From Alphaproteobacteria bacterium (GTDB lineage: Bacteria; Pseudomonadota; Alphaproteobacteria; UBA828): a stretch of DNA of 64,000 bases. The notes under the pieces were generated by a model that saw only the letters and a program-made list of their open reading frames with translations, made no database searches and was not told where the DNA came from. A program made the translations under genes and the position numbers. The stretch is taken from assembly GCA_022826345.1 (NCBI GenBank), contig JAJDVB010000162.1, positions 4,507-68,506 on the forward strand. The letters are read 5' to 3'. Below are positions 52,634-62,054 of the stretch, in pieces; position 1 is the first letter of the stretch, and the number at the start of each line of letters is the position of its first letter.

Positions 52634-53958
52634 TGTCCTACGAGCTCATCACCATCCTGATGTTCGCGTTGATGATGCTCATGCTGGCGACCGGTCAGCG
52701 TGTCTTCGCCGCCATCGGCTTCGTCGCGGTTCTCTCTGCGCTCCTGCTCTGGGGCGATCGCGGCGGTTACGACCTGGGCTTCGCCGCCGCTATGAAGCTC
52801 ATGAAATGGTACCCACTGCTGACGCTGCCGATGTTCATTTTCATGGGCTACGTGCTCTCGGAATCGAGGATCGCGGACGACCTCTACCGCATGTTCCACG
52901 TCTGGACTGGCGGCATGGCCGGCGGGCTCGCCGTGGGCACGATCGGCCTCATGGTGTTGGTCTCGGCGATGAACGGGCTGAGCGTCGCAGGCATGGCAAT
53001 TGGCGCGACCATCGCGCTGCCCGAACTGCTCAAGCGCAACTACGACAAACGCATGGTGACCGGCGTCATCCAGGCCGGAAGCTCGCTCGGCATCCTCGTA
53101 CCGCCATCGGTGGTGCTCGTGCTCTATGCGATGATTGCGCGCCAGCCCGTGGGGCAGCTCTGGCTTGCGGGGATCTTCCCCGGTCTCATGATGGCCGGGC
53201 TCTTCGTCCTCTACATCACATTGCGCTGCTGGATCACGCCGGAACTGGGTCCGGTTCTTCCCAAGGCGGACCGCGACGTGCCCCGGGCCGAGAAGCTCAA
53301 GCTCCTTCGCGCCGGCCTCCTGCCGCTGTTCATCTATGCGGTGATGATCGTGCCCTTCGTCACCGGTTCGACCTCGCTCGTCGAATCCTCGGCCATCGGC
53401 GCGCTCGCCGCCTTCCTCGCCGCCGTGGTCAGGCGCCGCATGACCCGGCAGGTCTTCGAGAACTCCGTGCGCAACACGCTCCGCATCACCTGCATGTTCA
53501 TGTGGATCATCCTCGCGGCGCTGGCCTTCGGCTCGGTGTTCGACGGGCTCGGGGCCGCCAAATCGATCGAAAGCCTCTTCACCGATCAAATGGGGCTTTC
53601 GCCGTGGATGGTCCTTATTCTCATGCAGCTCTCGTTCCTCGTGATGGGAACGTTCCTCGACGACACGGCGATGCTGGTGATCGTGGCGCCGCTCTACGTC
53701 CCACTCGTCGACGCCCTGGGCTTCAACCTGATCTGGTACGGCATCCTCTACACGATCACCACGCAGATCGCGTACATGACGCCACCCTTCGGCTACAACC
53801 TGTTCCTCATGCGGGCCATGGCCCCGCCCGAAGTCACCTTGCGCGACATTTACCGATCGATCATCCCGTTCGTCGGCGTGATGATCGTTGCACTCGCGAT
53901 CATCATGATCTTCCCGGAAATCGCCCTGTGGTTCCCGTCTTATGTTTACGGTTTCTGA
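52633..53958 (+). CDS. TRAP transporter large permease (DctM type)
   Basis: A 441-residue membrane protein with about twelve or thirteen segments. Typical DctM blocks are TLPMFIFMGYVLSESRIADDLYRMFHVWTGGMAGGLAVGTIG, AMNGLSVAGMAIGATIALPELLKRNYDKRMVTGVIQAGSSLGILVPPSVVLV, and GTFLDDTAMLVIVAPLYVPL. GAGGAG precedes the ATG. It uses a sodium or proton gradient for high-affinity uptake together with the small permease and the binding protein on either side. Confidence 0.94.
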   Translation: MSYELITILMFALMMLMLATGQRVFAAIGFVAVLSALLLWGDRGGYDLGFAAAMKLMKWYPLLTLPMFIFMGYVLSESRIADDLYRMFHVWTGGMAGGLAVGTIGLMVLVSAMNGLSVAGMAIGATIALPELLKRNYDKRMVTGVIQAGSSLGILVPPSVVLVLYAMIARQPVGQLWLAGIFPGLMMAGLFVLYITLRCWITPELGPVLPKADRDVPRAEKLKLLRAGLLPLFIYAVMIVPFVTGSTSLVESSAIGALAAFLAAVVRRRMTRQVFENSVRNTLRITCMFMWIILAALAFGSVFDGLGAAKSIESLFTDQMGLSPWMVLILMQLSFLVMGTFLDDTAMLVIVAPLYVPLVDALGFNLIWYGILYTITTQIAYMTPPFGYNLFLMRAMAPPEVTLRDIYRSIIPFVGVMIVALAIIMIFPEIALWFPSYVYGF

Positions 53959-54003
53959 GCGTAACGCGGTTTGGTTCACTTCAACCCGGAAGGAGAAAAA
54001 ACC

Positions 54004-55047
54004 ATGACAACACGGCGTAATCTTCTCAAGGCCGCCGCCGCCGTTCCGGCCGCAGCCGCAGCCGCAGCTATCGTGAAGCCTTCGGTTGCGCAGGCGCAGA
54101 TCACCTGGCGGATGCAGACCTATGCCGGCCCCGCCCTGGCCGAGCATGTGGTGGTCCCCGCGATCGAAATGTTCAACAAGATCGCGGGCGAGCGCATGCA
54201 AATCGAGCTGTTCTTCTCCGATCAGATCGTGCCCACGGGCGAGCTCTTCCGCGCCATGCAACGCGGCACCATCGACGCGGTGCAGTCCGACGACGACTCC
54301 ATGGCGTCGCCCACCGAGGTCACCGTCTTCGGTGGGTACTTCCCGTTCGCATCGCGCTATTCGCTCGACGTGCCCGTGCTCTTCAACCAGTACGGCCTGA
54401 ACGAGATCTGGGGTGCCGAGTACGAGAAGGTCGGGATCAAACACATCTCGGCGGGCGCCTGGGACCCCTGCCACTTCGCGACCAAGGACCCGATCCACTC
54501 GCTCGCCGACCTGGAGGGCAAGCGGGTCTTCACCTTCCCCACCGCGGGCCGGTTCCTCACCCAGTTCGGCGTGGTGCCCGTCACGCTCCCGTGGGAGGAC
54601 ATCGAGGTCGCCGTGCAGACCGGCGAGCTCGACGGCGTCGCCTGGTCCGGCATCACCGAGGACTACACGGTGGGCTGGGCCGACGTGACCAACTACTTCC
54701 TCACCAACAATATCTCGGGCGCCTGGATCGGCCACTTCTACGCCAACATGGAACGCTGGAACGAAGTGCCTGAAGACCTGCAGACTCTCCTGCGCGTGAT
54801 CTGCGATCAGTCCCACTACTACCGCCAGTGGTGGTATTGGGGCGGCGAGGCCAGTCTGCGCGTCCACGGCACCAAGATGCAGCTGACCTCGATCCCGGAT
54901 GAGGAATGGGCGCAGGTGGAAGCCGCCGCGCGCACGTTCTGGGACGAGATCGCGGCCGAATCGGAGACCAAGGCCAAGGTGGTCGAGGTCTTCAAGCAGT
55001 ACAACGCGGACATGGAAAGGGCGGGCCGACCCTACCGTTACGCTTGA
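54004..55047 (+). CDS. TRAP transporter substrate-binding protein (DctP type)
   Basis: A 347-residue periplasmic binding protein. The N-terminus TTRRNLLKAAAAVPAAAAAAAIVKPSVAQAQ is a twin-arginine-like signal. The DctP core begins ITWRMQTYAGPALAEHVVVPAIEMFNKIAGERMQIELFFSDQIVPTGELFRAM, and the ligand-arginine region is EGKRVFTFPTAGRFLTQFGVVPV. Aromatic and acidic residues around DEEWAQVEAA follow. GGAAGGAG lies before the ATG. It belongs to the DctQMP set, and the ligand (often a carboxylate) is not identifiable. Confidence 0.93.
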   Translation: MTTRRNLLKAAAAVPAAAAAAAIVKPSVAQAQITWRMQTYAGPALAEHVVVPAIEMFNKIAGERMQIELFFSDQIVPTGELFRAMQRGTIDAVQSDDDSMASPTEVTVFGGYFPFASRYSLDVPVLFNQYGLNEIWGAEYEKVGIKHISAGAWDPCHFATKDPIHSLADLEGKRVFTFPTAGRFLTQFGVVPVTLPWEDIEVAVQTGELDGVAWSGITEDYTVGWADVTNYFLTNNISGAWIGHFYANMERWNEVPEDLQTLLRVICDQSHYYRQWWYWGGEASLRVHGTKMQLTSIPDEEWAQVEAAARTFWDEIAAESETKAKVVEVFKQYNADMERAGRPYRYA

Positions 55048-55057
55048 TCCGCGAGAG

Positions 55058-55084
55058 GCGGCCCCGCGTCACGCGCGGGGCCGC
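55058..55084. terminator. Bidirectional terminator-like hairpin after the TRAP operon
   Basis: GCGGCCCCGCG (55058-55068) pairs perfectly with CGCGGGGCCGC (55074-55084) around the 5-base loop TCACG. It lies between the TRAP binding protein and the convergent aminotransferase, whose stop codon touches it. There is no T-run. Confidence 0.6.
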
Positions 55085-56403
55085 TACCACCCGGCGTAGG
55101 CGGCGATGTCTTCGTCGGAGACGCGGCCTGCCGTCACGTCCTCCAGTGCTCGGTCCAGGATGGCGAGGCCCTCGTCGATCTCGTCTTCGGAGATGGTGAG
55201 CGGCGGGGTGAGCTCGAGCACGTTGGACTCCATGCCGACGTAGTAGAAGATCAGCCCGAGCTGGTGCGCGCGGAAGGCGACTTTCGCCGTCTCGCTGCTC
55301 GCGGGCTCCTTGCTCACCGGGTCGCGGACCAGCTCGACGCCGCAGGTGAGGCCCCTGCCCCGCACGTGGCCGATCAGCGCATGGCGCTGGGCGAGCCGGG
55401 CCAGCCCCGCCAGCAGGTGCTCGCCCCTAAGGGCGGCCCTGGTCATCAGGTCCTCGTCCTGGATGGTGCGCATGACCGCGCGGCCGGCGGCAGCGCAGAC
55501 CGGGTTGCCGGCTGCGGTCATGATGGCGAAGGCAGGCTGCAGGTTCATCAGCTCGGCTGGACCGATGATCGCGGAGATCGGCAAGCCCCCGCCCAGCCCC
55601 TTGCCGTAGACGACGATGTCCGGGCTCAAGCCCTCGGCCTCGAAGGCATGGAAGAGCCCGGTGCGCCCCATGCCCACCTTGACCTCGTCCACGACGATCA
55701 GGATGCCGTGGGCGCGGCAGCGCTCCTCCAGCCCCTTGAGGAAGCCGGCGGGCGGCACGATGAGGCCGCCGTCCGACTGGATCGGCTCGATGAAGACGGC
55801 GGCGATCTCGCTTGGCCGAAGCTCGCTCTCGAAGCGGCGGTCGAGATCGGCGAGCGCGCCTTCGACCAGGTCGGGTGTGAACTGCGGGCGGTAGGGATCG
55901 GGATAGACCAGCCGCGTGAGCCCCGCGCGCGCCGGCGCGTGGCTCTGGGAGCTGTGGCCCGAGACCGACATCGAGGCAGCGCTGCCGCCGTGATAGGCGC
56001 CGACGAAGGAGAGGATTCCGCGGCGGGGTGACGCCGCCTCCAGCAGGCGCACCACTGCGTCGTTGGCGTCGGACCCGGCATGGCCGAACCAGACCCGCCG
56101 GTCGCGATCGTCCGGCAATCGCGCCAGCAAGTCCTCGGCGAGCCCGACCGCGTTCCCGACCGCGCACGAGGCAAGGCTCACCGCCCCCATGTTGCTCACG
56201 GCCTCGCTCACCGCCTCCGCCAGCGCCGGGTGACCGTAGCCCAGGCATGCCGCGCCCCACGAGGCGCTGAAGTCGAGCACGCGCCGGCCGCCCTCCTCGA
56301 TCACGTAGGAGCCCTCGCCACCCACGGTGGTCGCCGGGAAGAAACGAATCCGCTCGATATCGGCGATGGTGCGCCCGTCGCGGGTCAACAGGTCGTCAGT
56401 CAT
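55084..56403 (-). CDS. Class III aminotransferase (aspartate aminotransferase superfamily)
   Basis: A 439-residue PLP-dependent aminotransferase of the omega type. The PLP lysine is Lys268 in VVYGKGLGGGLPIS, the aspartate that binds the pyridine nitrogen is Asp239 in ILIVVDEVKVGMG, and the phosphate-binding loop includes WFGHAGSDANDA and FVGAYHGGSAAS. It resembles 4-aminobutyrate or diamine/taurine transaminases, but the exact substrate is not clear. It begins with ATG and lies 45 bases downstream of the amidase on the same strand, which suggests they act in one catabolic route: the amidase may release an amine or amino acid that this enzyme deaminates. Confidence 0.9.
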   Translation of the reverse strand: MTDDLLTRDGRTIADIERIRFFPATTVGGEGSYVIEEGGRRVLDFSASWGAACLGYGHPALAEAVSEAVSNMGAVSLASCAVGNAVGLAEDLLARLPDDRDRRVWFGHAGSDANDAVVRLLEAASPRRGILSFVGAYHGGSAASMSVSGHSSQSHAPARAGLTRLVYPDPYRPQFTPDLVEGALADLDRRFESELRPSEIAAVFIEPIQSDGGLIVPPAGFLKGLEERCRAHGILIVVDEVKVGMGRTGLFHAFEAEGLSPDIVVYGKGLGGGLPISAIIGPAELMNLQPAFAIMTAAGNPVCAAAGRAVMRTIQDEDLMTRAALRGEHLLAGLARLAQRHALIGHVRGRGLTCGVELVRDPVSKEPASSETAKVAFRAHQLGLIFYYVGMESNVLELTPPLTISEDEIDEGLAILDRALEDVTAGRVSDEDIAAYAGW

Positions 56404-56447
56404 GGCGCGATCCCGCTTCGATGTTTGCGGTGCGTGTGGGCGGTGAG

Positions 56448-57869
56448 TCAGATCGGCGGCAGCACGTCCCGCCACGGATTGGCCGCCTCGTAGGCCGCGG
56501 CTGCCTGGAAGACGCTGAGATCGTCGTAGGTCCGCCCGACGATCTGAATGCCGGTGGGCAGGCCGTCGGACGAAAGTCCGCTCGGCACCGCGATCACCGG
56601 GCACTGGCTCACCATGTTGAAGGGGTAGCAGAGGTTCCAGCCGAGGTAGGCGTGAACCGGCTTGCCGTTGACCCGGAAATCCTCCGCGCCGCAGTCGTGC
56701 TCCGCCGCCACCGTCGGCACCGCGAGCGATGGGCAGACCAGGATGTTGCACGCCTCCAGGATCGGCGCCAGCGAGCGGTACATCGCGCCCCGCACGATGT
56801 TGCAGCGGTAGAGCGTCCCCGCCGAGTGCGCGCGGCCGTTCTCGATGATGCCGACCATGTAGGGGTCCATCTCGTCCCGCCACTCGTCGACCATGCCGCC
56901 GAGGCTCGACGCCGCCATGCCCTCCCAATAGCGGAGATAGGGATGGGGCAGGTCGAACCCGTTCCAATCCGGCTTCACCTCGCGGATGGTGCAGCCAAGG
57001 CCGCGAAACACCTCCACCGCGGCTTCCGTGTTACGAGCGACCTCGGGGTCGATCTCGAACATGCCAAGGTCCATGGAGACGCCGACGGTCCAGCCCTCGA
57101 TCGGCGGATAGCTGTCGGGCAGGACGACCCGCTCCTTGAGCGAGCACATGTCGTCGCCGTGCGCGCCCGACATCACGTTCTGCATCAGCGCGGCATCGCC
57201 GACGCTCCGCGTCATCGGCCCGTAGTGGAGCAGCGATTCGATGGGATGGTCGACATCGAGGGGATTGCGCCCGAAGGGCGGCTTGTAGCCGACGATATGG
57301 CAGGCGGCGGCCGGAATGCGCACGGAGCCGCCGGCGTCCGTGCCATCCGCCAGCACCGTCATGCCGGCGGCGAGCGCGGCACCGGCGCCGCCCGACGAGC
57401 CGCCGGGGGCGTGCTCCAGGCTCCAGGGGTTGCGGGTGACGCCCCAGAGCGGGCTCGCGGTGATCGGCGCGTAGGCGAACTCCGGCGTGGTCGTGCGCGC
57501 GTGCATGATGCCGCCCGCGTCGAGCAGGCGGGCGACGGTGGGCGCCGAGCGCTCGGGCCGATGGTCCGCGAACGCCTTGGAGCCGAAGGTGGTGAGCTCG
57601 CCCGCGACCGGGTGAAAGTCCTTGATCGCGACCGGGATCCCCTCCAGCGGACGCGCCTCCCCGCGCGCGTAGGCGGCCTCGGCGGCGCGGGCCTGGTCGA
57701 GCGCGCGCCCGGCATGGACCTCGGTGAAGGCGTTGAGCGCGGGGTTGACGGCGTCGATTCGCGCGAGCGTCGCCTCCATGAGCGCGACCGGCGAGAGCGT
57801 GCCGGCCTTGAACGCGGCGATCGCCTCGGTGGCGGTGAGGGTGCAGAGCTCTCGGGGGGACAAGGCCAT
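56448..57869 (-). CDS. Amidase signature family hydrolase
   Basis: A 473-residue amidase with the Ser-cisSer-Lys triad: Lys83 in PVAIKDFHPVAG, the cis-serine in GGSSGGAGAALAAGM (Ser158) and the nucleophile Ser182 in DGTDAGGSVRIPAA. The family hydrolyses amides in the cytoplasm; substrate not readable. A serine after the IPxx block and a closing QIVGRTYDDLSVFQAAAAYE are typical. It sits directly after uppS, where many alphaproteobacteria have cdsA and dxr, so the cell-division/isoprenoid operon is interrupted here. It lies upstream of the class III aminotransferase. Confidence 0.92.
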   Translation of the reverse strand: MALSPRELCTLTATEAIAAFKAGTLSPVALMEATLARIDAVNPALNAFTEVHAGRALDQARAAEAAYARGEARPLEGIPVAIKDFHPVAGELTTFGSKAFADHRPERSAPTVARLLDAGGIMHARTTTPEFAYAPITASPLWGVTRNPWSLEHAPGGSSGGAGAALAAGMTVLADGTDAGGSVRIPAAACHIVGYKPPFGRNPLDVDHPIESLLHYGPMTRSVGDAALMQNVMSGAHGDDMCSLKERVVLPDSYPPIEGWTVGVSMDLGMFEIDPEVARNTEAAVEVFRGLGCTIREVKPDWNGFDLPHPYLRYWEGMAASSLGGMVDEWRDEMDPYMVGIIENGRAHSAGTLYRCNIVRGAMYRSLAPILEACNILVCPSLAVPTVAAEHDCGAEDFRVNGKPVHAYLGWNLCYPFNMVSQCPVIAVPSGLSSDGLPTGIQIVGRTYDDLSVFQAAAAYEAANPWRDVLPPI

Positions 57870-57911
57870 GTGGTCTCCGTTCGGCCCGGCTACGCCGCCC
57901 CGGCCCGGCGG

Positions 57912-58646
57912 CTAGCTGCGGGCGCCGCCGTAGCGCCGCTCGCGGCGCCGGAACTCGCCGATCGCCTGATCGAGGTGCTCCAGCGTGAAGTCGGGCCAGA
58001 GCGTCGATACGAACACCAGCTCCGTGTAGGCCGCCTGCCAAAGCAGGAAGTTGCTGAGGCGCTGCTCGCCGCTGGTGCGGATCACCAGATCGAGGTCCGG
58101 CAGGTCGCGGGTCTGGAGATGGCGCTGGACCGTCTCCTCGGAAATCTGGTTGGTATCGAGCGCCCCGTCGCGGACCTGCTCGGCAATCCGGCGCACGGAA
58201 TCGACGATCTCCTGACGCCCGCCGTAGTTGACCGCGACGGTGAGGGTAATCGTGGCGTTGTGCCGGGTGCTCTCCTCGGCCTCGCCGATGAGGGCGTTGA
58301 TCTCCCCGCTCAGCCGCGCGCGGTCGCCGATGAAGGCGATCTGGACGCCGTTGCCGTGCAGGTCGGCGACCTCGCGGCGCAGGTAGAGCCGCAGCAGCCC
58401 CATGAGGTCCGCGACCTCGCCCTCGGGCCGCTTCCAGTTTTCCGATGAGAACGCGTAGATGGTGAGGTAGCGGATGCCACGGTCGGGGCAGCCCCGCAAA
58501 ATTCTCTTCACGACCTCGGCGCCGCGCCGGTGCCCTGCCGCTCTCGGCAAGCCCCGCGCCCGTGCCCAGCGCCCGTTTCCGTCCAGAATGATGCCGACGT
58601 GCAGGCCGGAATCCTGCCGGTCGGCGAATGACTGCGCGAGCGCCAT
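57912..58646 (-). CDS. uppS: Undecaprenyl diphosphate synthase
   Basis: A 244-residue cis-prenyltransferase that makes the undecaprenyl carrier for cell-wall synthesis. Motifs are VGIILDGNGRWA (the substrate-binding Asp), AGHRRGAEVVKRIL, YAFSSENWKRP, VAVNYGGRQEIVD and IRTSGEQRLSNFLLWQAAYTELVF. The ATG at 58646 lies two bases before the frr stop codon reading downstream, so translation is coupled to frr. The usual cdsA and dxr do not follow; the next gene is an amidase. Confidence 0.96.
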   Translation of the reverse strand: MALAQSFADRQDSGLHVGIILDGNGRWARARGLPRAAGHRRGAEVVKRILRGCPDRGIRYLTIYAFSSENWKRPEGEVADLMGLLRLYLRREVADLHGNGVQIAFIGDRARLSGEINALIGEAEESTRHNATITLTVAVNYGGRQEIVDSVRRIAEQVRDGALDTNQISEETVQRHLQTRDLPDLDLVIRTSGEQRLSNFLLWQAAYTELVFVSTLWPDFTLEHLDQAIGEFRRRERRYGGARS

Positions 58647-58648
58647 GT

Positions 58649-59206
58649 TCAGACCTGCAGGATCTCCTGTTCCTTGGCCTCGAACATCTCGGTCATCTTC
58701 TTGACGAACCCGTCGGTCATCTCCTGAATCTCGCCCGCCCACAGCCGCGATTCGTCCTCGCCGAGCTCGCCGGCACGCTCCATCTTCTTGAGTTGATCCA
58801 TACCGTCGCGCCGGACGTTGCGCACCGCCACTTTGGCCTGCTCGGCATACTTGGCGGCAACTTTGGCGAGTTCGTGGCGGCGTTCCTCGTTCAGCTCCGG
58901 GATCGGGATGCGGAGCGACTGGCCGTCGACGATCGGATTGAGCCCGAGATCGGAAGAGCGGATCGCCTTCTCCACCGCCTTCACCTGGGTCTTGTCCCAG
59001 ACCTGGACCGAGAGCATGCGCGGCTCGGGAATGTTGATGGTCGCAACTTGATTGAGGGGCATCTCCGTCTCGTAGGCCTCGACCACGATGGGCTCCAACA
59101 GGCTCAAGGACGCCCGCCCGGTGCGGAGGCCACCCAGCTCCTTCCGGAGCGCCTCGACGGCGCCGTTCATCCGGCGTTCCAAGTCGTCGAGATCAGGATC
59201 GGCCAT
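58649..59206 (-). CDS. frr: Ribosome recycling factor
   Basis: A 185-residue two-domain factor that splits post-termination ribosomes with EF-G. It begins [36 protein letters not shown], has [23 protein letters not shown], and ends with the long coiled-coil arm [28 protein letters not shown]. The ATG at 59206 is ten bases after the pyrH stop. The frame is open further upstream inside pyrH. Confidence 0.97.
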   Translation of the reverse strand: MADPDLDDLERRMNGAVEALRKELGGLRTGRASLSLLEPIVVEAYETEMPLNQVATINIPEPRMLSVQVWDKTQVKAVEKAIRSSDLGLNPIVDGQSLRIPIPELNEERRHELAKVAAKYAEQAKVAVRNVRRDGMDQLKKMERAGELGEDESRLWAGEIQEMTDGFVKKMTEMFEAKEQEILQV

Positions 59207-59216
59207 CGCGGCAGCC

Positions 59217-59936
59217 CTAGTCAGAGATGACGGTGAAGGGTCCGTTCCCGTCCAGCACGGCGGCGAGACCGCCCTTCTTCTGAATGGAGAATACCACAAT
59301 CGGAATGTCGTTTTCCCGCGCCAGCGAGATCGCCGACGCGTCCATGGCCTTCAGGTCCTTGGATAGCACGTCCATATAGGTGAGCCGCTCGAAGCGCGTC
59401 GCAGCGGCGTCGACCTCGGGATCGGCGGCGTAGACTCCGTCGACCTTGGTGCCCTTGAGCAGGGCGTCGCAGCCCATCTCCGCCGCGCGCAGCGCCGCGG
59501 CGGTATCGGTGGTGAAGAAGGGATTGCCGGTGCCGCCGGCGAAGAGCACGATCCGCCCCTTCTCCAGATGGCGCTGCCCGCGCCGGCGGATGTAGGGCTC
59601 GCAGACCGGCGCGATGGGGAGCGCGGAGAGGACCCGCGTCTCCTTGCCCAGGCGCTCCAGGGCGTGCTGCATGGCGACCGCGTTCATCACCGTGGCCAGC
59701 ATGCCGATGTAGTCGGCGGTGGCGCGTTCCATGCCGGCGGCCTCGTGGGAGGAGCCGCGGAAGATGTTGCCGCCGCCGACGACGGCGCAGACCCCGACGC
59801 CCCTCTCGTGAACCTCGGCGATCTCGCCGGCGAGGCGGTCCACCGCGTCGCCGTTGATGCCGTAGGGTTCGTCTCCCCGCAGCGCCTCGCCGGATATCTT
59901 CAGGAGAATGCGCTTGAAGCGGGGAGAAGCGGTCAT
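59217..59936 (-). CDS. pyrH: UMP kinase
   Basis: A 239-residue amino-acid-kinase-fold enzyme that phosphorylates UMP. Motifs are [23 protein letters not shown], the [12 protein letters not shown] block, [26 protein letters not shown] and [13 protein letters not shown]. It is 28 bases downstream of tsf and is coupled in the standard rpsB-tsf-pyrH-frr order. Confidence 0.97.
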   Translation of the reverse strand: MTASPRFKRILLKISGEALRGDEPYGINGDAVDRLAGEIAEVHERGVGVCAVVGGGNIFRGSSHEAAGMERATADYIGMLATVMNAVAMQHALERLGKETRVLSALPIAPVCEPYIRRRGQRHLEKGRIVLFAGGTGNPFFTTDTAAALRAAEMGCDALLKGTKVDGVYAADPEVDAAATRFERLTYMDVLSKDLKAMDASAISLARENDIPIVVFSIQKKGGLAAVLDGNGPFTVISD

Positions 59937-59964
59937 CGCCGGCTCCAGGGCTAGAGGCTGATGG

Positions 59965-60891
59965 TCAAGAACCGAGCTGCTCGGCGACCTCAGCGGCGAA
60001 GTCCTTGCTTTCCCGCTCGATCCCCTCGCCCAGCTGGTAGCGGACGAAGCCGCTCACGGAGACGGAGGTGCCGAGCTCGGCGGTAAGCCGCTCCAGCACC
60101 GACTTCACGCGGCTCTCACCATCGAGGATCCAGGTCTGCTCGAGCAGCACGACCTCCTCGAAGAATTTGCGCAGCCTGCCCTCGATCATCTTCTCGATGA
60201 TCTTCTCGGGCTTGCCCTCGGCGCGCGCCTGCTCCGCGAGGACCGCGCGCTCGCGCTCGACCATCGCCTGATCGAGCGAGTCGCGCGAGACCGCGTGCGG
60301 GCTGGCGGCCGCGATGTGCATGGCGAACTCGTGCGCAGGACGAGCGAGGCTCTCCGCAGACGCATCGGAGTCGACCGCCACGATCACGCCGAGCCGGCCC
60401 AGCCCCGGCGTCGCCGGCATGTGAATGTAGTCGCCGACGGCACCCACCGGCGCAGACAGGACCGCCGTCCGCCGCAGCTGGATGTTCTCGCCGATGGTGG
60501 CGACGAGATTGGTAATCTCCTCGGCGACCGTGCGGCCGGTCCCCGGATAGGACGCTGCGGAGAGCCGCTCGACATCGCCCTCGCAATCCAGCGCCAATGT
60601 CGCGACCCCGCGCACCACCGCCTGGAAATCGCCGTTACGCGCGACGAAATCGGTCTCGGCGTTGATCTCGACCATCGCCGCCTTGCCCGGCGCCGTCGCC
60701 AGCCCGATCAGCCCTTCGGCTGCGGTGCGGCCGGCCTTGCGCTGGGCCTGGGCAAGGCCGCTCTTGCGCAGCCAGTCGACCGCCGCCTCAAGCTCGCCAT
60801 CGGTCTCGGTCAGAGCCTTCTTGCAATCCATCATGCCGGCGCCGGTCTTGTCGCGCAGCTGCTTGACCAGCGCGGCCGTGATCTGAGCCAT
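59965..60891 (-). CDS. tsf: Elongation factor Ts
   Basis: A 308-residue nucleotide exchange factor for EF-Tu. The UBA-like N-terminus is [36 protein letters not shown], followed by the conserved [12 protein letters not shown] in the core and the ALLEQ-type [20 protein letters not shown] near the end. It is 29 bases downstream of rpsB. Standard length. Confidence 0.97.
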   Translation of the reverse strand: MAQITAALVKQLRDKTGAGMMDCKKALTETDGELEAAVDWLRKSGLAQAQRKAGRTAAEGLIGLATAPGKAAMVEINAETDFVARNGDFQAVVRGVATLALDCEGDVERLSAASYPGTGRTVAEEITNLVATIGENIQLRRTAVLSAPVGAVGDYIHMPATPGLGRLGVIVAVDSDASAESLARPAHEFAMHIAAASPHAVSRDSLDQAMVERERAVLAEQARAEGKPEKIIEKMIEGRLRKFFEEVVLLEQTWILDGESRVKSVLERLTAELGTSVSVSGFVRYQLGEGIERESKDFAAEVAEQLGS

Positions 60892-60920
60892 CGTCGTCTA
60901 CTCCCAACTGTGCGGCGCGC

Positions 60921-61886
60921 TCACGCGCCCGCCGCCTGCTCCGCCTCGCCACCCTCCGGCGCTGCGGGTGTCTCTGCTGCCTGAGCCGCATCTGGCGCTT
61001 CCGGCGCGTCGGACGCTTCCGGTGTTGCGTCAGCCTCGGCCGGAGCCTCGGAGGGCGCTTCGGCAGCCGCTTCGCCATCGGCCGACTCTTCCGCTGGCGC
61101 TTCGGTCGCCTCCTCGGCGGGAGCCTCAGCATCGACTGGGGGCAAGTCCTCGGCCAGCCCCTCCTCGGCGGCGCCGATGTCGGCACCGGAGGCGGCAAGC
61201 TCCTCCTGCAGGCCGTCGATGACCGCGCGGGCGAACAGGTCGCAATAGAGGTTGATCGCGCGGATCGCGTCGTCGTTGCCGGGAACCGGGTGGGTGATGA
61301 AGTCGGGATCGCAGTTGCTGTCGATGATCGCGACCACCGGGATGCCCAGCTTGCGCGCCTCCAGAATCGCGATGTCTTCCTTGTTGGTGTCGATGACCAC
61401 GAGCATGTCCGGCACGCCGCCCATGTCGCGGATGCCGCCGAGCGCGAGATCGAGCTTGTTGCGGCGCCGGACCAGCTGCAGCATTTCCTTCTTGGTCAGA
61501 CCCGCGGACTCGTCGGCAAGCGTCGCTTCGAGGTCGGCGAGGGTCTTGATCGAGCCCGAGATCGCTTTCCAGTTGGTCAGCATGCCGCCCAGCCAGCGGT
61601 GGTTGACGTAATACTGGCCGCAACGCTTGGCGGTCTCCGCGATCGGCCGCGAGGCCTGCCGCTTGGTGCCGACGAAGAGAATGCGTCCGCCGCCGGCGGC
61701 TACGTCGCGCAAGGCGACCAGCGACTGGTGAAGCAGGGGCACTGTCTGCTCGAGATCGATGACGTGAACGCCGTTGCGCGCGCCGAACAGGTAAGGGCGC
61801 ATCTTCGGGTTCCAACGCCGGGTCTGGTGCCCGAAATGCACGCCGGCTTCGAGAAGCTGGCGCATGGTGAATTCTGGCAAAGCCAT
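60921..61886 (-). CDS. rpsB: 30S ribosomal protein S2
   Basis: A 321-residue S2 protein. The conserved core (about residues 1-230) contains [41 protein letters not shown], and [17 protein letters not shown]. About 90 extra C-terminal residues form a low-complexity tail rich in Ala, Glu and Pro ([19 protein letters not shown] and similar). Such tails occur in some alphaproteobacteria. It leads the rpsB-tsf-pyrH-frr-uppS operon. A hairpin lies 63 bases upstream in the probable leader. Confidence 0.96.
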   Translation of the reverse strand: MALPEFTMRQLLEAGVHFGHQTRRWNPKMRPYLFGARNGVHVIDLEQTVPLLHQSLVALRDVAAGGGRILFVGTKRQASRPIAETAKRCGQYYVNHRWLGGMLTNWKAISGSIKTLADLEATLADESAGLTKKEMLQLVRRRNKLDLALGGIRDMGGVPDMLVVIDTNKEDIAILEARKLGIPVVAIIDSNCDPDFITHPVPGNDDAIRAINLYCDLFARAVIDGLQEELAASGADIGAAEEGLAEDLPPVDAEAPAEEATEAPAEESADGEAAAEAPSEAPAEADATPEASDAPEAPDAAQAAETPAAPEGGEAEQAAGA

Positions 61887-61948
61887 TGGCCGTCCTTTCT
61901 CCGGTTCCTCCTCCGCGGATCATGCCCCGGCTGGACCGGGCACCGGAT

Positions 61949-61971
61949 CGGCACTCTCGTGACGAGTGCCG
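61949..61971 (-). promoter_or_regulatory. 8-bp hairpin in the rpsB leader
   Basis: CGGCACTC (61949-61956) pairs perfectly with GAGTGCCG (61964-61971), with a 7-base loop. It lies between the rpsB start (61886) and the dnaE stop (62055). There is no T-run downstream in the minus direction, so it is less likely a terminator for dnaE than part of the rpsB leader, where S2 represses its own synthesis in other bacteria. This role is inferred. Confidence 0.4.
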
Positions 61972-62054
61972 TCTTCCGCGTGTGAATTCCCGCTTTACGC
62001 AGGTGGGCGCTTGATAGCGCCGGCGCCCCCGGCGCGCAAGGCCTGAGCCGACGT

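Noticed and set aside
52522..54867. Long open frame of 781 codons on the minus strand opposite the TRAP genes
   Set aside because: It is antisense to three clearly recognisable TRAP transporter genes and has a His/Glu/Arg-rich shadow composition caused by high GC.
56421..58448. Long plus-strand open frame of 675 codons opposite amidase and uppS
   Set aside because: It covers two well-supported minus-strand genes and has no family-like motifs.
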